64,000 nt of DNA from Lasiosphaeria ovina (Eukaryota; Ascomycota; Sordariomycetes; Sordariales; Lasiosphaeriaceae), in NCBI GenBank assembly GCA_033439765.1, contig JAULSN010000012.1, positions 682,001 to 746,000 on the forward strand, read 5' to 3'. Position 1 is the first letter of the stretch. Each line of letters begins with the position of its first letter. Of this stretch, positions 23,396 through 35,245 are shown one piece after another. The position numbers and the translations under genes are program-made. Under the pieces are notes generated by a model. It searched no databases and had not been told where the DNA came from. It was given only the letters and a program-made list of their open reading frames with translations.

Positions 23396-24654
23396 TTATC
23401 AAACCGGGTGCGGGGGAGGAGATAAAAGATGACCCACGTGAAGAGGCAGCATTATTGAGTCTTGTCACATGGATGCATTTAGTGATGTATCACTCGGTAT
23501 CTATGTATCCAAGGAGAAGGTAATGTTATTTGAGAGATTCATGATTGATTATGAAACTATGTGCGAAGAGAATATCGTCACAAACTTGAAGCCAACCCTT
23601 GCTAGGCCCTTGTGGCGCTGGCCTCGTCACCTGGGAAATGGGTGATGCTACTGCTAATTATAGGTAGAATGCGATCCTCCAAACCCACTGGTAGCAATCA
23701 TGCTTCCAAGGGTAGAATGCGACTTTCCTAGTCCATTGGTAGCAATCCTGCTCCCCTCGGTCGTTTGCTCGGCCGCTTCTTGCATCCAGCCGCGTTCTAC
23801 AACGGACAGTGGGACATTGCTGCCGTATAAGGTAGCGGTTAAGACGCTTGGATCTCCGGTGGGAAAGAATTCTTTCCAAGGCTGGGCCTTTGTTTCGGTA
23901 AATAGGGAGGTGCAGTCGATTGCCATTATTGTGATGCGGGAATTCTGGTGTAGCTTTCACCTGTTAGCCCAGAGAGTCATAATAGGCATTACATTGAAAG
24001 AGCTGATTACTAGGCACTGACTTGTTGTTTGAATAGTTAGATTTCCGCTCGAATGAACAAAAGCATCTGTTTGTCTGGTGGTAGTCCGACTGGCTGCGTG
24101 TTCTTTAGTTCTGGCATGATGAGAGATTTGAACTTCTGGCCCCGAAACGAGGCTCTGTCCACGATATAAGGTTAACACCCCCTTCGCTATTGCACTACAC
24201 CGAATCAGCTGCGAGCATGATTTAATCTGCAGCTTCCATGCATGGTAACTGTCACAAGATAACGAGCCGCCATTGTAATAGGCTGGTTGAATAAGCCATT
24301 ATTTCCCCGCTTCTTGTACTCTGAAGGATGAAGAGTCGCCCGGCTCAAGTGCTGATAAGCTCACCGCATTCCCCTTCTCGGCCCATCCCAAAGACACCCC
24401 CGTAGAGACACCCCCGCGGCTAGGTGTGGCAAGGAGTGGGTAGTTTGTTGAAGTAATCTGTACCACATTAATTTTGTTGGTCAAGAGGGGGGGCTTGGGG
24501 GCCTTGATGCCTCGACAGACCCAGAGCCTCGTAGGATTGTGGGATTGGATTGTTCCGTTGCTCACACCCTCAGACTTGAATCCTGTTTACTGTATTAACG
24601 CATCTAATATCAATCACAATATACAAATATCACGGCCATCTCCAATTAAGCGCT
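23396..24654. other. Intergenic, no confident gene
   Basis: Several overlapping open stretches of 60-110 codons exist on both strands but none has a recognisable domain. A degenerate 48-bp tandem duplication lies at about 23664-23760 (GTAGAATGCGA repeated). On the minus strand near 24195-24105 there is a tRNA-like pair of box A and box B motifs, reported under findings. Confidence 0.5.
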
Positions 24655-25579
24655 ATGGAAGCGACTAGCTCGCCAGCGATGTGCATTCCAGGTGAAGAGA
24701 TGGAGCCCTTGGCAAGCGGCCTGTGGGGTTCTGTGTCTCGAGTAAAGGGTAAAGATGTTGTCGTCAAAGTCGCCAAGGATGTAGGCGCTGCGTTGCTCGA
24801 GACTGAAAAACATATCTTCGAACGACTCGGAGATAATAACTTCACTACGCCCTATTTCGGCATTGCTACAGTGGATACGGGCCAAGAACAAAAGCCTGGT
24901 CTTCTCTTCCAATACTGCCCTCTTGGTACGTTGAGAGAATTCGTCAATAGCCCAGCATCACTTGGGATTCGGAATTGCAGGAAGCAGCAACTTCGGTAAG
25001 TGAGCGGTAATGGAGAAACCAGATAGATGCTGAAAGTAACATGTGCACAACAGATGGACCGCCTAGGTTCTTAATGCCCTGGTTTATGTTCACTCTCATA
25101 ATATAGTCCACGGCGACGTTGCCATCCACAACATGCTCGTTCATGAAGAGACCTACAACCTGACGCTTAACGACTTTGGTGGCTCAAGTATGGACGGAGC
25201 GAAATTTCAGGTCGAATGTTCCCCTCGATACCACCGGCCCCATTCATGGCGGTTCCCTATTCCCGGCATTGATGACCCTGTAGAGACGTGGAAAATACCT
25301 ACTCGGACGAGCGATACCTATGCTCTGGGCACTATCATGTTCGAAATCTTCACCGGCGCTTAGCTCTATAAAGACGAAACCTACGACCAAATCCGCCGGC
25401 ATGCTACGAAGAGAGAGTGTCCAGACCTTGACGTTATAGATATCCTTCGAGTTAGAGCCGTTATTATAAACTGCTGGGGTGAAAAGTATGGAACGGTCGA
25501 GCAAATACTCGAGGATTTGGAGCCAGTATGGAAGGGAGACCTGAAGGAGGTGAAAATATCCGCTCTGCACTATAGTTAG
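24655..25579 (+). pseudogene. Small protein-kinase-like gene with two amber stops
   Basis: ATG at 24655; exon 1 to 24995, intron 24996-25053 (58 bp, GTAAGT...CAG), exon 2 to TAG at 25579; about 288 codons. The N-lobe has VVVKV with the ATP-site Lys; the catalytic loop is HGDVAIHNML (Asp and Asn kept) and the Mg loop is NDFGGS. The later SDTYALGTIMFEIFTG matches the helix F region. Two in-frame TAG codons (25064-25066 and 25361-25363) stand where CAG fits. Family knowledge: fungi carry many small kinases with HGD in place of HRD. Apart from the two stops it is clean, so decay is recent or RIP-driven. Function unknown. Confidence 0.75.
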
Positions 25580-26151
25580 GGGGAGGACTTGGGCTGAGAT
25601 TTGGCACCCAACTGGAAGCTTGGTGTTTTGCAATAAACCTAGGTTGTACTGCACACCCTTAGTGCCATTCCCCCCACACATTATCAATTTGTCAGAGTAA
25701 AGGCATGGCCTTGGCGGTTCGCCTTGGTTCGTAAGACATCGCTTGCTCATCATCGGCCCTTTAATGTTGGCGCTGTGCAAATCACTCGACAAAAGGACCA
25801 CACTTGTCGAAATCCTCGTCCAACAACCACGCTAAGGCGACTGACAGCGGCCAAACAATTTCAACTCCGGCCTTCCACCGCGGCGCATCAGTGTTTACGT
25901 GCGTCTTGGTGTGACGGGGTCACGGATGAGAAAGAACCCTCCCTCCCCCCTCCCCCTCCCTCCCCTCTCCCCTTCCCCCACCCCCCCAAAAAAACAACTC
26001 GATCAACATGATCTCCAGCATTGCCCCAGCTCCTAGTGCTCGACCACCCCAATACTTTTGCACCTACTCTACCGAGCGTGTGTAATCCGAGTTGCCTTGC
26101 GTTCCGAAACCAGCCTCTCCTTCTCGCTTCTCCTACACTCCCTCTGACGCA
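25580..26151. other. Intergenic, upstream of the NLR gene
   Basis: Contains a pyrimidine-rich run (about 25936-25993, mostly C and T) of the kind common just upstream of fungal start sites, 150-200 bp before the NLR start codon. No gene is supported; the long minus-strand open stretch 25801-25244 mostly overlaps the kinase pseudogene and shows no domain. Confidence 0.5.
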
Positions 26152-28089
26152 ATGCAACATGCTCTTTCAAAGCCGGATACCCTGCCATCTTTTGCGACAC
26201 TCATCCAAGGCTCTGACCTAGACGATTTGTGGGACCAAGCATTCCAAAAGGCCCTGCGGAAGATACCTGCCAAGGACTCGGAATGGCTAGCAAACAAGCA
26301 AAACCAAAAGGCCTTTACCAGTACACAGATAGTCGAAGCCATCCGGCCATTTCAGGAGAAATACACCAACCACCCAGCTCAAAGATTCCTTACACGTATT
26401 GATCCCATTGTATCACATGTGCGATCTTTTCCTGGCGCTATCAATGTATTCACCAACGTAGATCCGACTGGGGCTGGGGTGATCCGGGGCAGCATTTACC
26501 TTGTGCTCATCGTGAGGAAGACACTTTCTAGCCTGTTTACAAATAACGTGGCCCCTTGTATTACTATCGGCGCTAGTAGTATGCTTACCGTATTTCTATT
26601 TACCCAGGTGGCCGGCAAGACACAGAGGTCGCTGGACAGAATACTCGACTTTCTGTCAGAACTGAGTCCTCAGCTTGCGCTCTCCGCCCGCTGGTATCGA
26701 ATCTTCCTATAGAAATCGTTCGCCGAGGTCGGCGATGCGATCAAGGATGCCTATTGTGAAGCCATTGCCTTTTGTGCAACTGCTGTTCGGCATCTTCGAC
26801 GCAATCCCATAAGTATGTCTGTCGACTTGTATGCCGTGATTCATGTTTTGGTCGTCAGAGATTAAAATGCTTTTCCCCCTACAGCGAACCTGCTTTACGC
26901 AATGTTCAACCCCACGATGGAGCGCGATCTCCGGGCACATGAAGCCATGCTTCAGCGACATACAGCACGTGTCAAGGACGAAGTCAACACGGCACACATG
27001 CAATATGTCCAGACTCAGCTCGCAGCCATCCCCTCCGTCATCGATGCTTCGCCAACCCCAAGATACTTGGAGTTGCCCTCAATCCGTATTATTCCTCACT
27101 CACGGAACAACCGGTTCTTCGGGAGGCAAGACATCCTTGCACAGATGCGCGAGACACTTTCACCTTTTTCGAGGGAGCGCCTGTCGTATAATACAGAGAC
27201 GCAGCAGAGATTCGCCCTTTCCGGGCTGGGGGGTTCTGGCAAGACACAGATTGCGTTGGAATACACCTATCGCCATCTAGACGACTACAAAGTGGTCATT
27301 TGGATCCTGGCGGACAGCCTGGAGAAGATAAGCCAGGGGTTCGAGGAGACGGCGGAGATTTTGGGCATGCCCAAAGGGACTCGGAGCGCCAGCCAAGTCA
27401 GAACCTTTATGCTTCAGCGCTTATCGGCTACAAGTAAATATGTTTCCCCCCACCTATTCTTGGACTCTTGGCATAGGCCATTACTGACAATTCGACCGTT
27501 TCCACCGAATTACAGGTGAGCCCTACCTGTTGTGTTTCGACAACGCCGACGACCTCTCTCTCATCAACAATTGTTTCCCTCGTGACAATACGGGAACAAT
27601 CCTGCTTACAAGCAGAGACTCTGTGGGCATAGGAGGGGTGGTACGTGATGGAGTAATCGTGCCTGAGTTCTCTATAGAAGAGGGTTGCGACTTTTTGAGC
27701 TCGTTGCTGCAGAATGCCAACGTCATGTTCAACTACTCGTCTCAGACGAGAGCTTTGCTGGAAGAGATCAGCACCGCCTTTCACGGCTACCCGCTGGCGC
27801 TCGCACAGGCTGCCGCTTTCATCCGGAACGGCGGCTGCTCGCTGTCCGACTTCTTGGGCATCTTTCAAGACAAGAAACACTCTTCTGCCATCGCGTCAAT
27901 ACCTGTCGAGGACTACCATGCCACGCTCTTCACCGTCTGGGATCTCTCGTTCCAGTCCCTAGGTGCGCAGTCGCGGCAGATCCTGGAGATGTTGGTATAT
28001 TTCGACCCGGACAGCATTCCATATAAGCTTTTGGAGAAAGGCTATTTGTCTAACACCAGACCAGCACCGATCGTCATAATAATATAACA

Positions 28090-28124
<35 letters not shown>

Positions 28125-29585
28125 AAGCATAAACCTCAGTTACATGGCCAATCCGGTCGACTTGTGGGCCGCGCTCAAGGGACTCCGCTCGCAGTCGCTT
28201 ATCAAAACGAACCCCGAACTGCGAACGATATCGATCCACCGCTTTCTGCAGGAGCAAGCATTCAAGCGCTTCTGCTTGGAGCCGTCGCGCAGACGCAAGG
28301 CATTCCACGAGTCCCTATTCGTGCTCTCCAACCTGCAGCCGGAATTCCCAAACGTGACGCAGCACTGGTCGCCCGACCTCTTCAGGGGCTCGGAGCTGTG
28401 CTTGGCGCACATCAAGCGGCTGGCTGCGCGGTTTCTAGAGTCGCCCGGCGTATTCGCGGGTTTGTAGAACAATCTTGGGAAGCTGATATTTGAGTGTGCA
28501 TCGTAAGGCTTTTTTTTCTTTTTCTTGGGAAAACTCGATTCGTTTACAGCAAAAAAAAAGGAAAAGAAAATGAGAGAAAGCTAAGACGCGCCCGTTTGGG
28601 ATAATTCCTAGGTATCAGTTCGAGCGCTTCCACCACCAATCCTCAACCGAGACATTCATGCTGGCGCGCAAGGTAATGGAGCTCGCGACGGCGCCTAACG
28701 AGCTCTGCCTCTCTGACTGCTACCGCATGGAAGGGCGCATGTTCAACGAGTCCGGGCAGGCTACGCGGGGGGCCGAGAGCAACCGGAAAGCGCAAAAGTA
28801 CGCTCGTATTGCAATTTCCAAGGGCTACATCCCACACCATGACCAGCGGATGCCGCGCATCTTGACGGGGCTGGGCAACTCGCTCAGCTAGCTTGGCGAG
28901 TTCGACGAGGCGCTCGAGGTGTAGCTCGAGGCCAAGAAGCTGTGCGGTGACGTGCCCCCGGAGCAGTCCGACGCCATCACCATCATCCAGCTCAACCTGG
29001 GCTTCCTGCTGTATCGCCGCGGCGACCTGGCCAACGCCGAGCAGATCCTGCGCGCGACGCTCGAGGCGAGCCCGAGAACCCCGCCCGCCATGTATGCCCT
29101 GGGGAACACGCTGCTGGCGCAGGGAAACGTGGAAGAAGCCATCGCCGTCCATTTGAACGGACTGGAGATCTATATTCAGATGTTTGGCGACGAGCATGCC
29201 CTGGTGGGCAGATGTGCCTACAAGGTGGGCGAGATCTTGCTTCTCCACAAACGAGATGCAAAGACAGCAAGGCTAGTAGCTATCAGCACCTACCTCGGTA
29301 GTTGGGCATGTCAGACCCGCCACTGACACTTGGCAAAGTAGGACATATATCCGCAAAGCGATAAAGATTTATCTAAATCAGGAGTCGCGGTATTATACGG
29401 TAAAGGCATATGGGCGAGCAGCGCGAATGCTGGCCAAGGCATTCCAAATCGAAGGGCGACAGGATGAAGCGAACAAGTACTACGAGGAGGCGTGGGCTAT
29501 GCGAGAGCAAATCGATGGGATTCATGGCTCTCGGCATGACAAGGACATGGACTACACATCTGCCATGTTCTACTGGGATCAATGA
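26152..29585 (+). pseudogene. NLR-type NB-ARC/TPR gene with four amber stops
   Basis: Read as seven exons: 26152-26511, 26608-26812, 26885-27433, 27516-28047, 28140-28502, 28612-29271 and 29342-29585. The last intron appears to use a GC donor. The N-terminal 200 residues are helical, resembling the DUF7708-like domain in front of many fungal NLRs. NB-ARC follows: FFGRQDIL, P-loop FALSGLGGSGKTQIALEY, Walker B-like LLCFDNADDL, TILLTSRD, and GYPLALAQAAAFI. The C-terminal part has TPR-like helices (NLGFLLYRRGDLANAEQILR; YALGNTLLAQGNVEEAIAVH). In-frame TAG codons at 26710, 28465, 28889 and 28922 all stand where CAG is expected. The fungal NLR family acts in non-self recognition and cell death; this copy cannot make a full protein. 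Confidence 0.82.
28090..28124 (+). repeat. (ACG)n microsatellite in an NLR intron
   Basis: About 11 or 12 tandem trinucleotides lie within the predicted intron 28048-28139. The donor of this intron (GTCTAA) is weak, so repeat growth may have disturbed the splice site. Confidence 0.75.
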
Positions 29586-29669
29586 GAATCTAAGAGGGAT
29601 GAGATGATCATCTTGAACGCGACAGTAAAATTCAATCCTCTGGGTATATAGTAGGCAGGTAGCTGTTTG

Positions 29670-31045
29670 TTACAATTGGGGCCCGGTAGCGCCATTTCCG
29701 TCTGCTGGCAGAGCCGAAGAGGCTTTTCCGCTGGCAGTGCTACCGTTGCTGCTCGGATGCAGCGCAAACAGAGAAAGGTCGAGATCTGGCTTCTCTCCAA
29801 GCAGAAGCTGACTCACAAGCCGCCCCGTGCCCATGCCCAGAGTCAACCCATAAGACCCGTGTCCCCAGCACACAAACACTCCGCTTGGGGATTTTTTGAC
29901 TGGCCCCTGACCGTCGTGACTGTCAGTCAATTCTGACGACGCAACCTCATCGATAGTAGGGAGTCCAGATTTCGCCGCGGGTCGAAATCCTCGCCCTTTG
30001 CTGATGAGCTGGAAATCGTTACTGGCATGCTTGGCATGGCAGTTGCACTTCCAGTTCAGCCACGTTCGGGCACGATCACTGAGTTCCTCGATCACGCTTT
30101 CGTCTGGCTCATTCAAGTGACCTGGCGGCGGAAGAGCTGCGGTAAGAGTCCTCCGTCCGCAGGCCCAGATGGTTCCGTCGTTGCGGGCCGCAAACTCCAG
30201 CTTCTCACCGATGAGGTTGGCAAACGAAACAAACGCGGTGGTAGCTTGTGTCGTGGGGCATGGATTCTTGATTGTCACCCAGTCACCAGCATCCGTCGTC
30301 CATTGCAGATGGATTGGCGAAGAGGGAAACAGCGCTACGTACACTGTCGGGGTCCACGGGCCGCAGGCGAGGAGCACTTGTTTGCACTCGATGCGTATCA
30401 TGGCTGGATCACCGCCCTTGGCGTAGCAAGTCACTGCTTGCACTTTGTCATCGGTCGACAGGCTCACATGCACCAATCTCAAGCCGGTTAGGATTTCGAC
30501 GCCCAGTGCAAGGCATTGGCTAGTAAGCCATCCACCAACACCGGTTGGGTTGCTTGCGTTGACAGACGGGCATCAGCACACTGGGGCATATGTGTGGAAA
30601 GACTAGCAAAAAGAACTCACACTACAGCATTGTAGGTTCCCAGTACTTCGGTATCGACATTCCAAGACGAGGCCTTTTGCACCCAGTCCGGAAGCTCATC
30701 GAGCCCTTGACCACTGCCTGGGTTGATCCCAAAACAGGATTGTGGTCTGTAACCCGTGGTCGCTTTGAAATCTGCCTCCTCGGCCTCAGCTGCCCACAGG
30801 TCAAACGAGTATTTGCCGAGAGGTTTGAGTGGTTGGGTCTGTGACTCTGGGAACCCATAATGAAAACAGCCTGTGCAGGTCGATGACGCAGCTGTGAAAG
30901 GCTTGCTGAAAGCTTCAATGACCTTGATCCTGACATTTGGCCAAGTCGAATTGGAGCACCGTTGGGCGAGATTGTAAGCCGTAGACAGACCAATGACTCC
31001 TCCGCCAACAATGGCGACAACGTCGTTGTTTTGAAGCCTAGACAT
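29670..31045 (-). CDS. FAD-dependent amine/amino-acid oxidase (DAO family)
   Basis: Two exons, 31045-30621 and 30552-29670, joined across a 68-bp intron (GTGAGT...CAAG), give 435 residues ending in TAA. The N-terminus has the Rossmann dinucleotide motif VAIVGGGVIGLSTAYNLAQ (residues about 9-27). The C-terminus has the FAD-binding end GVFVCWGHGSYGLTLGMGTG, typical of DAO-type oxidoreductases such as D-amino-acid or sarcosine oxidases and their fungal relatives. These oxidise a C-N bond with FAD and release hydrogen peroxide. The substrate cannot be told. No secretion signal is visible. The frame is fully open once spliced, unlike the NLR next to it, which lies tail to tail with it 85 bp away. 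Confidence 0.82.
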
Positions 31046-33411
31046 GCTGGTGGCCTGCACTAGTGGTACAAGATGCTCGTCTTGTTTAGGTTTGGGGGTG
31101 CCCGAGGCACTAAGAACTTTGGGGGATATGCCCCAAATAAGCACCTAGCCTTGTACGCCGGGCCGCGACCGGCCTGCATGGAATCAGCCCACAACACCAC
31201 GATAAATTTACATGCAACAACTTTGCAGGGTAGCAAGCAAGGCTCACATGATGTTGTGTAACAACAATATCGTCTTGGTTCTGCGGTCGCCCACGCTGCC
31301 TTTTGCCTTAGGAGCAATGGCGCCCTGGAGCCAAGTCTGCACGCAAGTGGGGCCAATGCCACCAGGCGTCAAATGCAACGATAAAGCAAGCCAACGCGTC
31401 GCATGCCACGTCAACTGTGCGCAATTGTGTGTTATCTGTGGTTATTTCAGTGCCTGATACAGGCCCGTCTTCCGGGCCGGGCGGTGTGCGGGTAATCTCC
31501 GGAAGTGGGCTTATCGTGCCCAAAGTACTCCAAGCAACACGAGAACCGCCTGCGTAGCGCGAGCGATGCGATAGAGGGACGGGCGCAGTATGATGGATCA
31601 ATTGTCAAATGCAGCGATAAGTTCATCTTATCGCTGCATTTGACAAAAGGTGGGGCAGGACTTTTGCGCGACTGTGGTGTTGCGAGAGAGTTTGCAGAGG
31701 CATAGTTTGGGACCCAGGTGGGGGATCGGCCTGGATTTGGAATGCAAGTCAAAGCAAACTGAATTTTAGGGCATGAGCAAAGAGACTGGCCAAAAAAATA
31801 CGTCACTACCCGATATCTTTTGGGTGACTGGATTAGCCGGCAGCCGAAAGTCGCCGTTCATGAGATTCCTCTCCTCGCATGACACCACAGTCGAGTTGCT
31901 CAAGTTATTGGAGTCGAAGCCGAACAGCATCGCTCTGCGATTGGCAGGGTCTCGCTTCGTTGTTTGGCACGAGCAATGAGGCTCAAGTGGAGGTGGTAAC
32001 CCTAGTTGGTAGCGGCCTCCACAGCAAGATCGCCAAAAACTCAATCTTGACGACTGCCAACACATCCACCTTGGCGTACTCTGCTGGGTTGTGGTGGTGA
32101 CATTTTAGCGAGCGAGAGCGATGCGTTTCTTTCCCAAATTCTTCTTGGGGGAGTAAGGAGGTGCAAAGGCACATCCAGTGGACTTTTTCCTTCCCGCCCT
32201 CCCACCTGCACAAAACTTGTGGCGTCTCCTCGGCTTGTCGGGTTTGGGTGCGGATGACGAAATATGACAGGCAGGCTGCTGACCTATGCGTGCATCAGCC
32301 ACCGTGCCACCCACGAATGGCCGTTCGTCCATTGGATTGCTAGCAGTGCTCGTTGAGCAAAAGAGATGGGAACATGAGTGCAATTGAAAGGATGCTAGGC
32401 AGGCTGCGGTTTGCAGTCTGTTTATCTGCCGGCAGTTTCTCCGTCTCACCCTCGACTCCATCGAACAGAACACGACAGAAAGCAAAATGCGGGACATGTT
32501 GGAGTCTCTCCTACCCCGAGGGGAAAAATTGGGGTTGCAAACTTCTGGGATGGTGGGGTAACGACTTTTTAGCTCCGAGTCTAGTCTCAAGGGACGGGAG
32601 GGATGGCTCTTGCCTGGCGGAGGGACTTTTGGGTGTGTGCGCCTCGGTCCTGCCGTCGAGGTTTATTCTCCAAAGATCCTCGCGTCGATCCAAAGCTTTT
32701 GAACCGCAGCTGGAGCTAGAAAAGGCAACTAGGACGAAAATGACCGCCTTACATGTGTGCAACTACCACGAGTTTTGCAGACAAAAAGAAACCACCATTT
32801 GGGCCTTTGTCTGCAAAAGCAACTCCTCATTGCCATTCCGTCGATGACCGGTTTTGTTGTGCGACGTACCACTCTACCCTGGAGCTCTGTCGCAAAAAGC
32901 ACGGACGGGCAAACGTGATAAGAACCGCGTTTCCTGATAGCATCAAACGTGTTCTTTTGTCTTTTCCATGACTAACTTTTTTGACGCTTGATATGACAAA
33001 CTTCAGCCCCATCTCTCACTGTGTAACTCGAGGGCCTAGGCTCGGATCGAACCAAGCTGTTGGGTTAGCGGTTGGGGGGCAGAGGCTTGGGGCTGAGCGG
33101 CGCCCAGAGCAGGCCAGCCCGAAAGACGGCATCGACACGACCACCACCAGATCGGGCAAGATCCGCCAGCTTCTGAGAGGCCGGAAACCTGTGGCGCGGT
33201 TGCGCCTAACTAGGTATGCGTTAGGCTCTGTCCGTGCCGAGCCTCCCTGATCTGAAGAGATTTTGCCTGTGTATTTGATAGAGGCTCAAAGAGCTCAACC
33301 CCTTTTTTAACCTAGTAGTGTGGCTAATAAGCTAGGTAGTTTTGGAAGCAATCTTAGACACCAAAAGAACCCACATTATAACTCTGTTATCTAGAGTCTG
33401 TGACACTACCT
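31046..33411. other. Intergenic region of 2.4 kb with a perfect hairpin
   Basis: No gene is supported; open stretches on both strands are under 165 codons with no domain. It holds a perfect 20-bp inverted repeat at 31602-31646 and a related half-site at 31365-31387. The stretch 31046-31260 is the likely promoter of the oxidase. Confidence 0.5.
31602..31646. repeat. Perfect 20-bp inverted repeat with 5-nt loop
   Basis: Arms at 31602-31621 and 31627-31646 are exact reverse complements (arm begins TTGTCAAATGCAGCG), separated by TTCAT. A near copy of one arm (GTCAAATGCAACGATAAA) lies at about 31368-31385. It could be fused ends of a small inverted-repeat transposon. Confidence 0.85.
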
Positions 33412-33996
33412 TCATCTCTCTGTCCTGTTCTTCAGCCATGCCGTAACTTCGGCAGAGTTCTCGTCAGGGGGGAACACGGGGTACCACACATGCTCCACCT
33501 TCCCGTCCCTGAAAGCAAGCGTGCATCGCTTGATCAGCCGCTTGCCCTCCCACTCGAAGACGGGCATCTTCATGGCCTTTACAAACTCGAGCTTCTCGTC
33601 GCTGAGCAAGTCGTACGGCAGGCCGAGGCGACCCCTGACCTCCTTCTGGTACGCATTGTCCTGCACGCTCAAGCCGAACACGGCATTGACGCCCAGTTGG
33701 GCCAGGGCGGAGAAGTTGCCGCGGTAGCTGCAGGCCTCTGCTGTACAGCCACGCGCACCGGGCGTGTTGTTCCACTCTGCCGGAACGGCCTCGCCGGGCG
33801 CTCCCGTCCGAGGATAGCAGAACACAATGGTTAGGCCCTGCAGCTTGCTCAGGTTGACCAGGGTGCCGTTTGTGGAGAGGAGAGTGAGGTCGGCAGGTGC
33901 CGACGAGCCGAGCAGGTGCGAAGCGAGGCCTTCATCGACGGGACGGGGGATGGTCTTGGGAACGTCGGCGTCTGCGAGTGCGCCGTGGGTTAGCAT
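33412..33996 (-). CDS. Peroxiredoxin-like (AhpC/TSA, BCP/PrxQ type) protein
   Basis: A single open frame of 194 residues ends in TGA. The thioredoxin-fold signature is clear: LTIVFCYPRTGAPGE at about residues 54-68, then a Cys pair in GCTAEACSYRGNF (about 83-95), FGLSVQDNAYQKEV, and LPYDLLSDEKLEF. In the BCP/PrxQ group a Cys pair five residues apart reduces peroxides; here the Thr that normally precedes the peroxidatic Cys lies in the same loop. No signal peptide or intron is seen. Length is usual for the family. The gene is intact although pseudogenes and mobile elements lie on both sides. Likely role: peroxide detoxification with thioredoxin. Confidence 0.85.
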   Translation of the reverse strand: MLTHGALADADVPKTIPRPVDEGLASHLLGSSAPADLTLLSTNGTLVNLSKLQGLTIVFCYPRTGAPGEAVPAEWNNTPGARGCTAEACSYRGNFSALAQLGVNAVFGLSVQDNAYQKEVRGRLGLPYDLLSDEKLEFVKAMKMPVFEWEGKRLIKRCTLAFRDGKVEHVWYPVFPPDENSAEVTAWLKNRTER

Positions 33997-34176
33997 GTTT
34001 AAACAGATATGTACCTCCTGTGGTCAACCCACGGTTGAGAGCCATTGCTGCCGATTTCGATTCGAGGTGTAGAGCCGATTATTCGTGTCCTAAAGGTGGC
34101 GGTGGTGTGGTCATCCCTCTGGCGTGCAGCTGCTCGGATTGGCCGTGGATGCTGGAGACTCCAACGGGGCACCCCC
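33997..34176. promoter_or_regulatory. Upstream region of the peroxiredoxin-like gene
   Basis: About 180 bp between the start codon (33996, minus strand) and the left inverted end of the MITE-like element. No TATA box stands out. The element sits where an upstream control region would be. Confidence 0.3.
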
Positions 34177-34851
34177 ACTGACTATGCGAGCACCCACCAA
34201 TCCACCTTCGGCAGCAGTATCAAGAACCCGCTTTTTCAGCGGTAAAATCGGTACTTCTAGATACTGCCCCCCCATATGCAGATTTTTGGCCTTTCACATG
34301 CCGGGCAAATCACCGAATGCGAAGAGCGTTTTCCGGGCTTTTCGTCAATTGTGTTCATTTTCAGGCCTTAGTCAGCAGCTCTGTTGCCTTATTAATATGC
34401 GCGCACTGTGACTGCCCAGGAAAATTGGCCAAATGTGGTGTAAATCAGGGTGTTGAGCTGGCTGTTGGCCAAGGCGTTAGAATAGCCTTATTTGCATACA
34501 GTCAAGTGTATGCATGCATATGAGGCCGATTGAACAGAGTGGTAATGTTTTTTTGGTGGTGTTGGGCCTGCCAACCGGCATAGTTAACTGGCTCTGTTTT
34601 CTGGCCGGGAATGCCCTCAATCCAACGCAGGTGGATTGAGACGACCGCCATCTGAATTCCACTCAATTAAGAGTGGGTTAGGATCCTCTTCGTCTTGCGA
34701 ATCGAATAGCCACACATCTCTTCTTCAGGAATTTCCAGCTCTGCAGTCCTCCTGCGTTTGGCCTTGCGGGCCTCCCACAACGCAAAAGCCTGTAGTCCGA
34801 GGTGTGGATTCAGCACCGGCGTCTCAACACAGCTTTTCTCTTTGTACCACG

Positions 34852-34927
<76 letters not shown>

Positions 34928-35245
34928 CCCTGTATAGCCTCATCTCCTTGAAAATGATGTCATCCTGTGCTTGTAGACCGGGCCCCGCGAGCTCTCACTG
35001 CGAATACTGCCGCCGTGCAGAGTGAAGTATAGGTGCTCTTGTTCGGAATTGAAGAAAAAGAAGGCCTGCAACTTGACATAATTGTGGGGGTTTTCCTAGG
35101 TGTAGGTACGTACCTAGGTTGAAGGCCAAAAATCTGCATATGGGGGGCAATATCAAAAAGTACTGATTTTACCGCTAAATAAGCCTACAGTTGATGCCAG
35201 CCGCCATGGCGGTTTTTTGGTGGATTGGTGTGTGGCTGCGATGGA
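34177..35245. mobile_element. MITE-like element with about 100-bp inverted ends
   Basis: The left end (about 34185-34292) and the right end (about 35105-35235) are imperfect inverted repeats. Shared blocks in inverse order are ACCAATCCACC, AGCGGTAAAATC, and CATATGCAGATTTTTGGCC after a C run. The ends differ mainly by a small insertion and transitions. About 830 bp between them holds no transposase and includes a long GTT microsatellite. No clear target duplication was found, so the outer limits are approximate. Most likely a non-autonomous DNA transposon. Confidence 0.7.
34852..34927 (+). repeat. (GTT)n microsatellite
   Basis: About 25 uninterrupted GTT units inside the MITE-like element. 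It creates a false poly-leucine reading frame (34636-35025). Confidence 0.95.

Noticed and set aside
23654..23960. Overlapping 90-100 codon minus-strand frames as a gene
   Set aside because: No motif; part is generated by a 48-bp degenerate tandem repeat.
34636..35025. Poly-leucine protein
   Set aside because: Produced by the GTT microsatellite inside the MITE-like element; no conserved sequence on either side.
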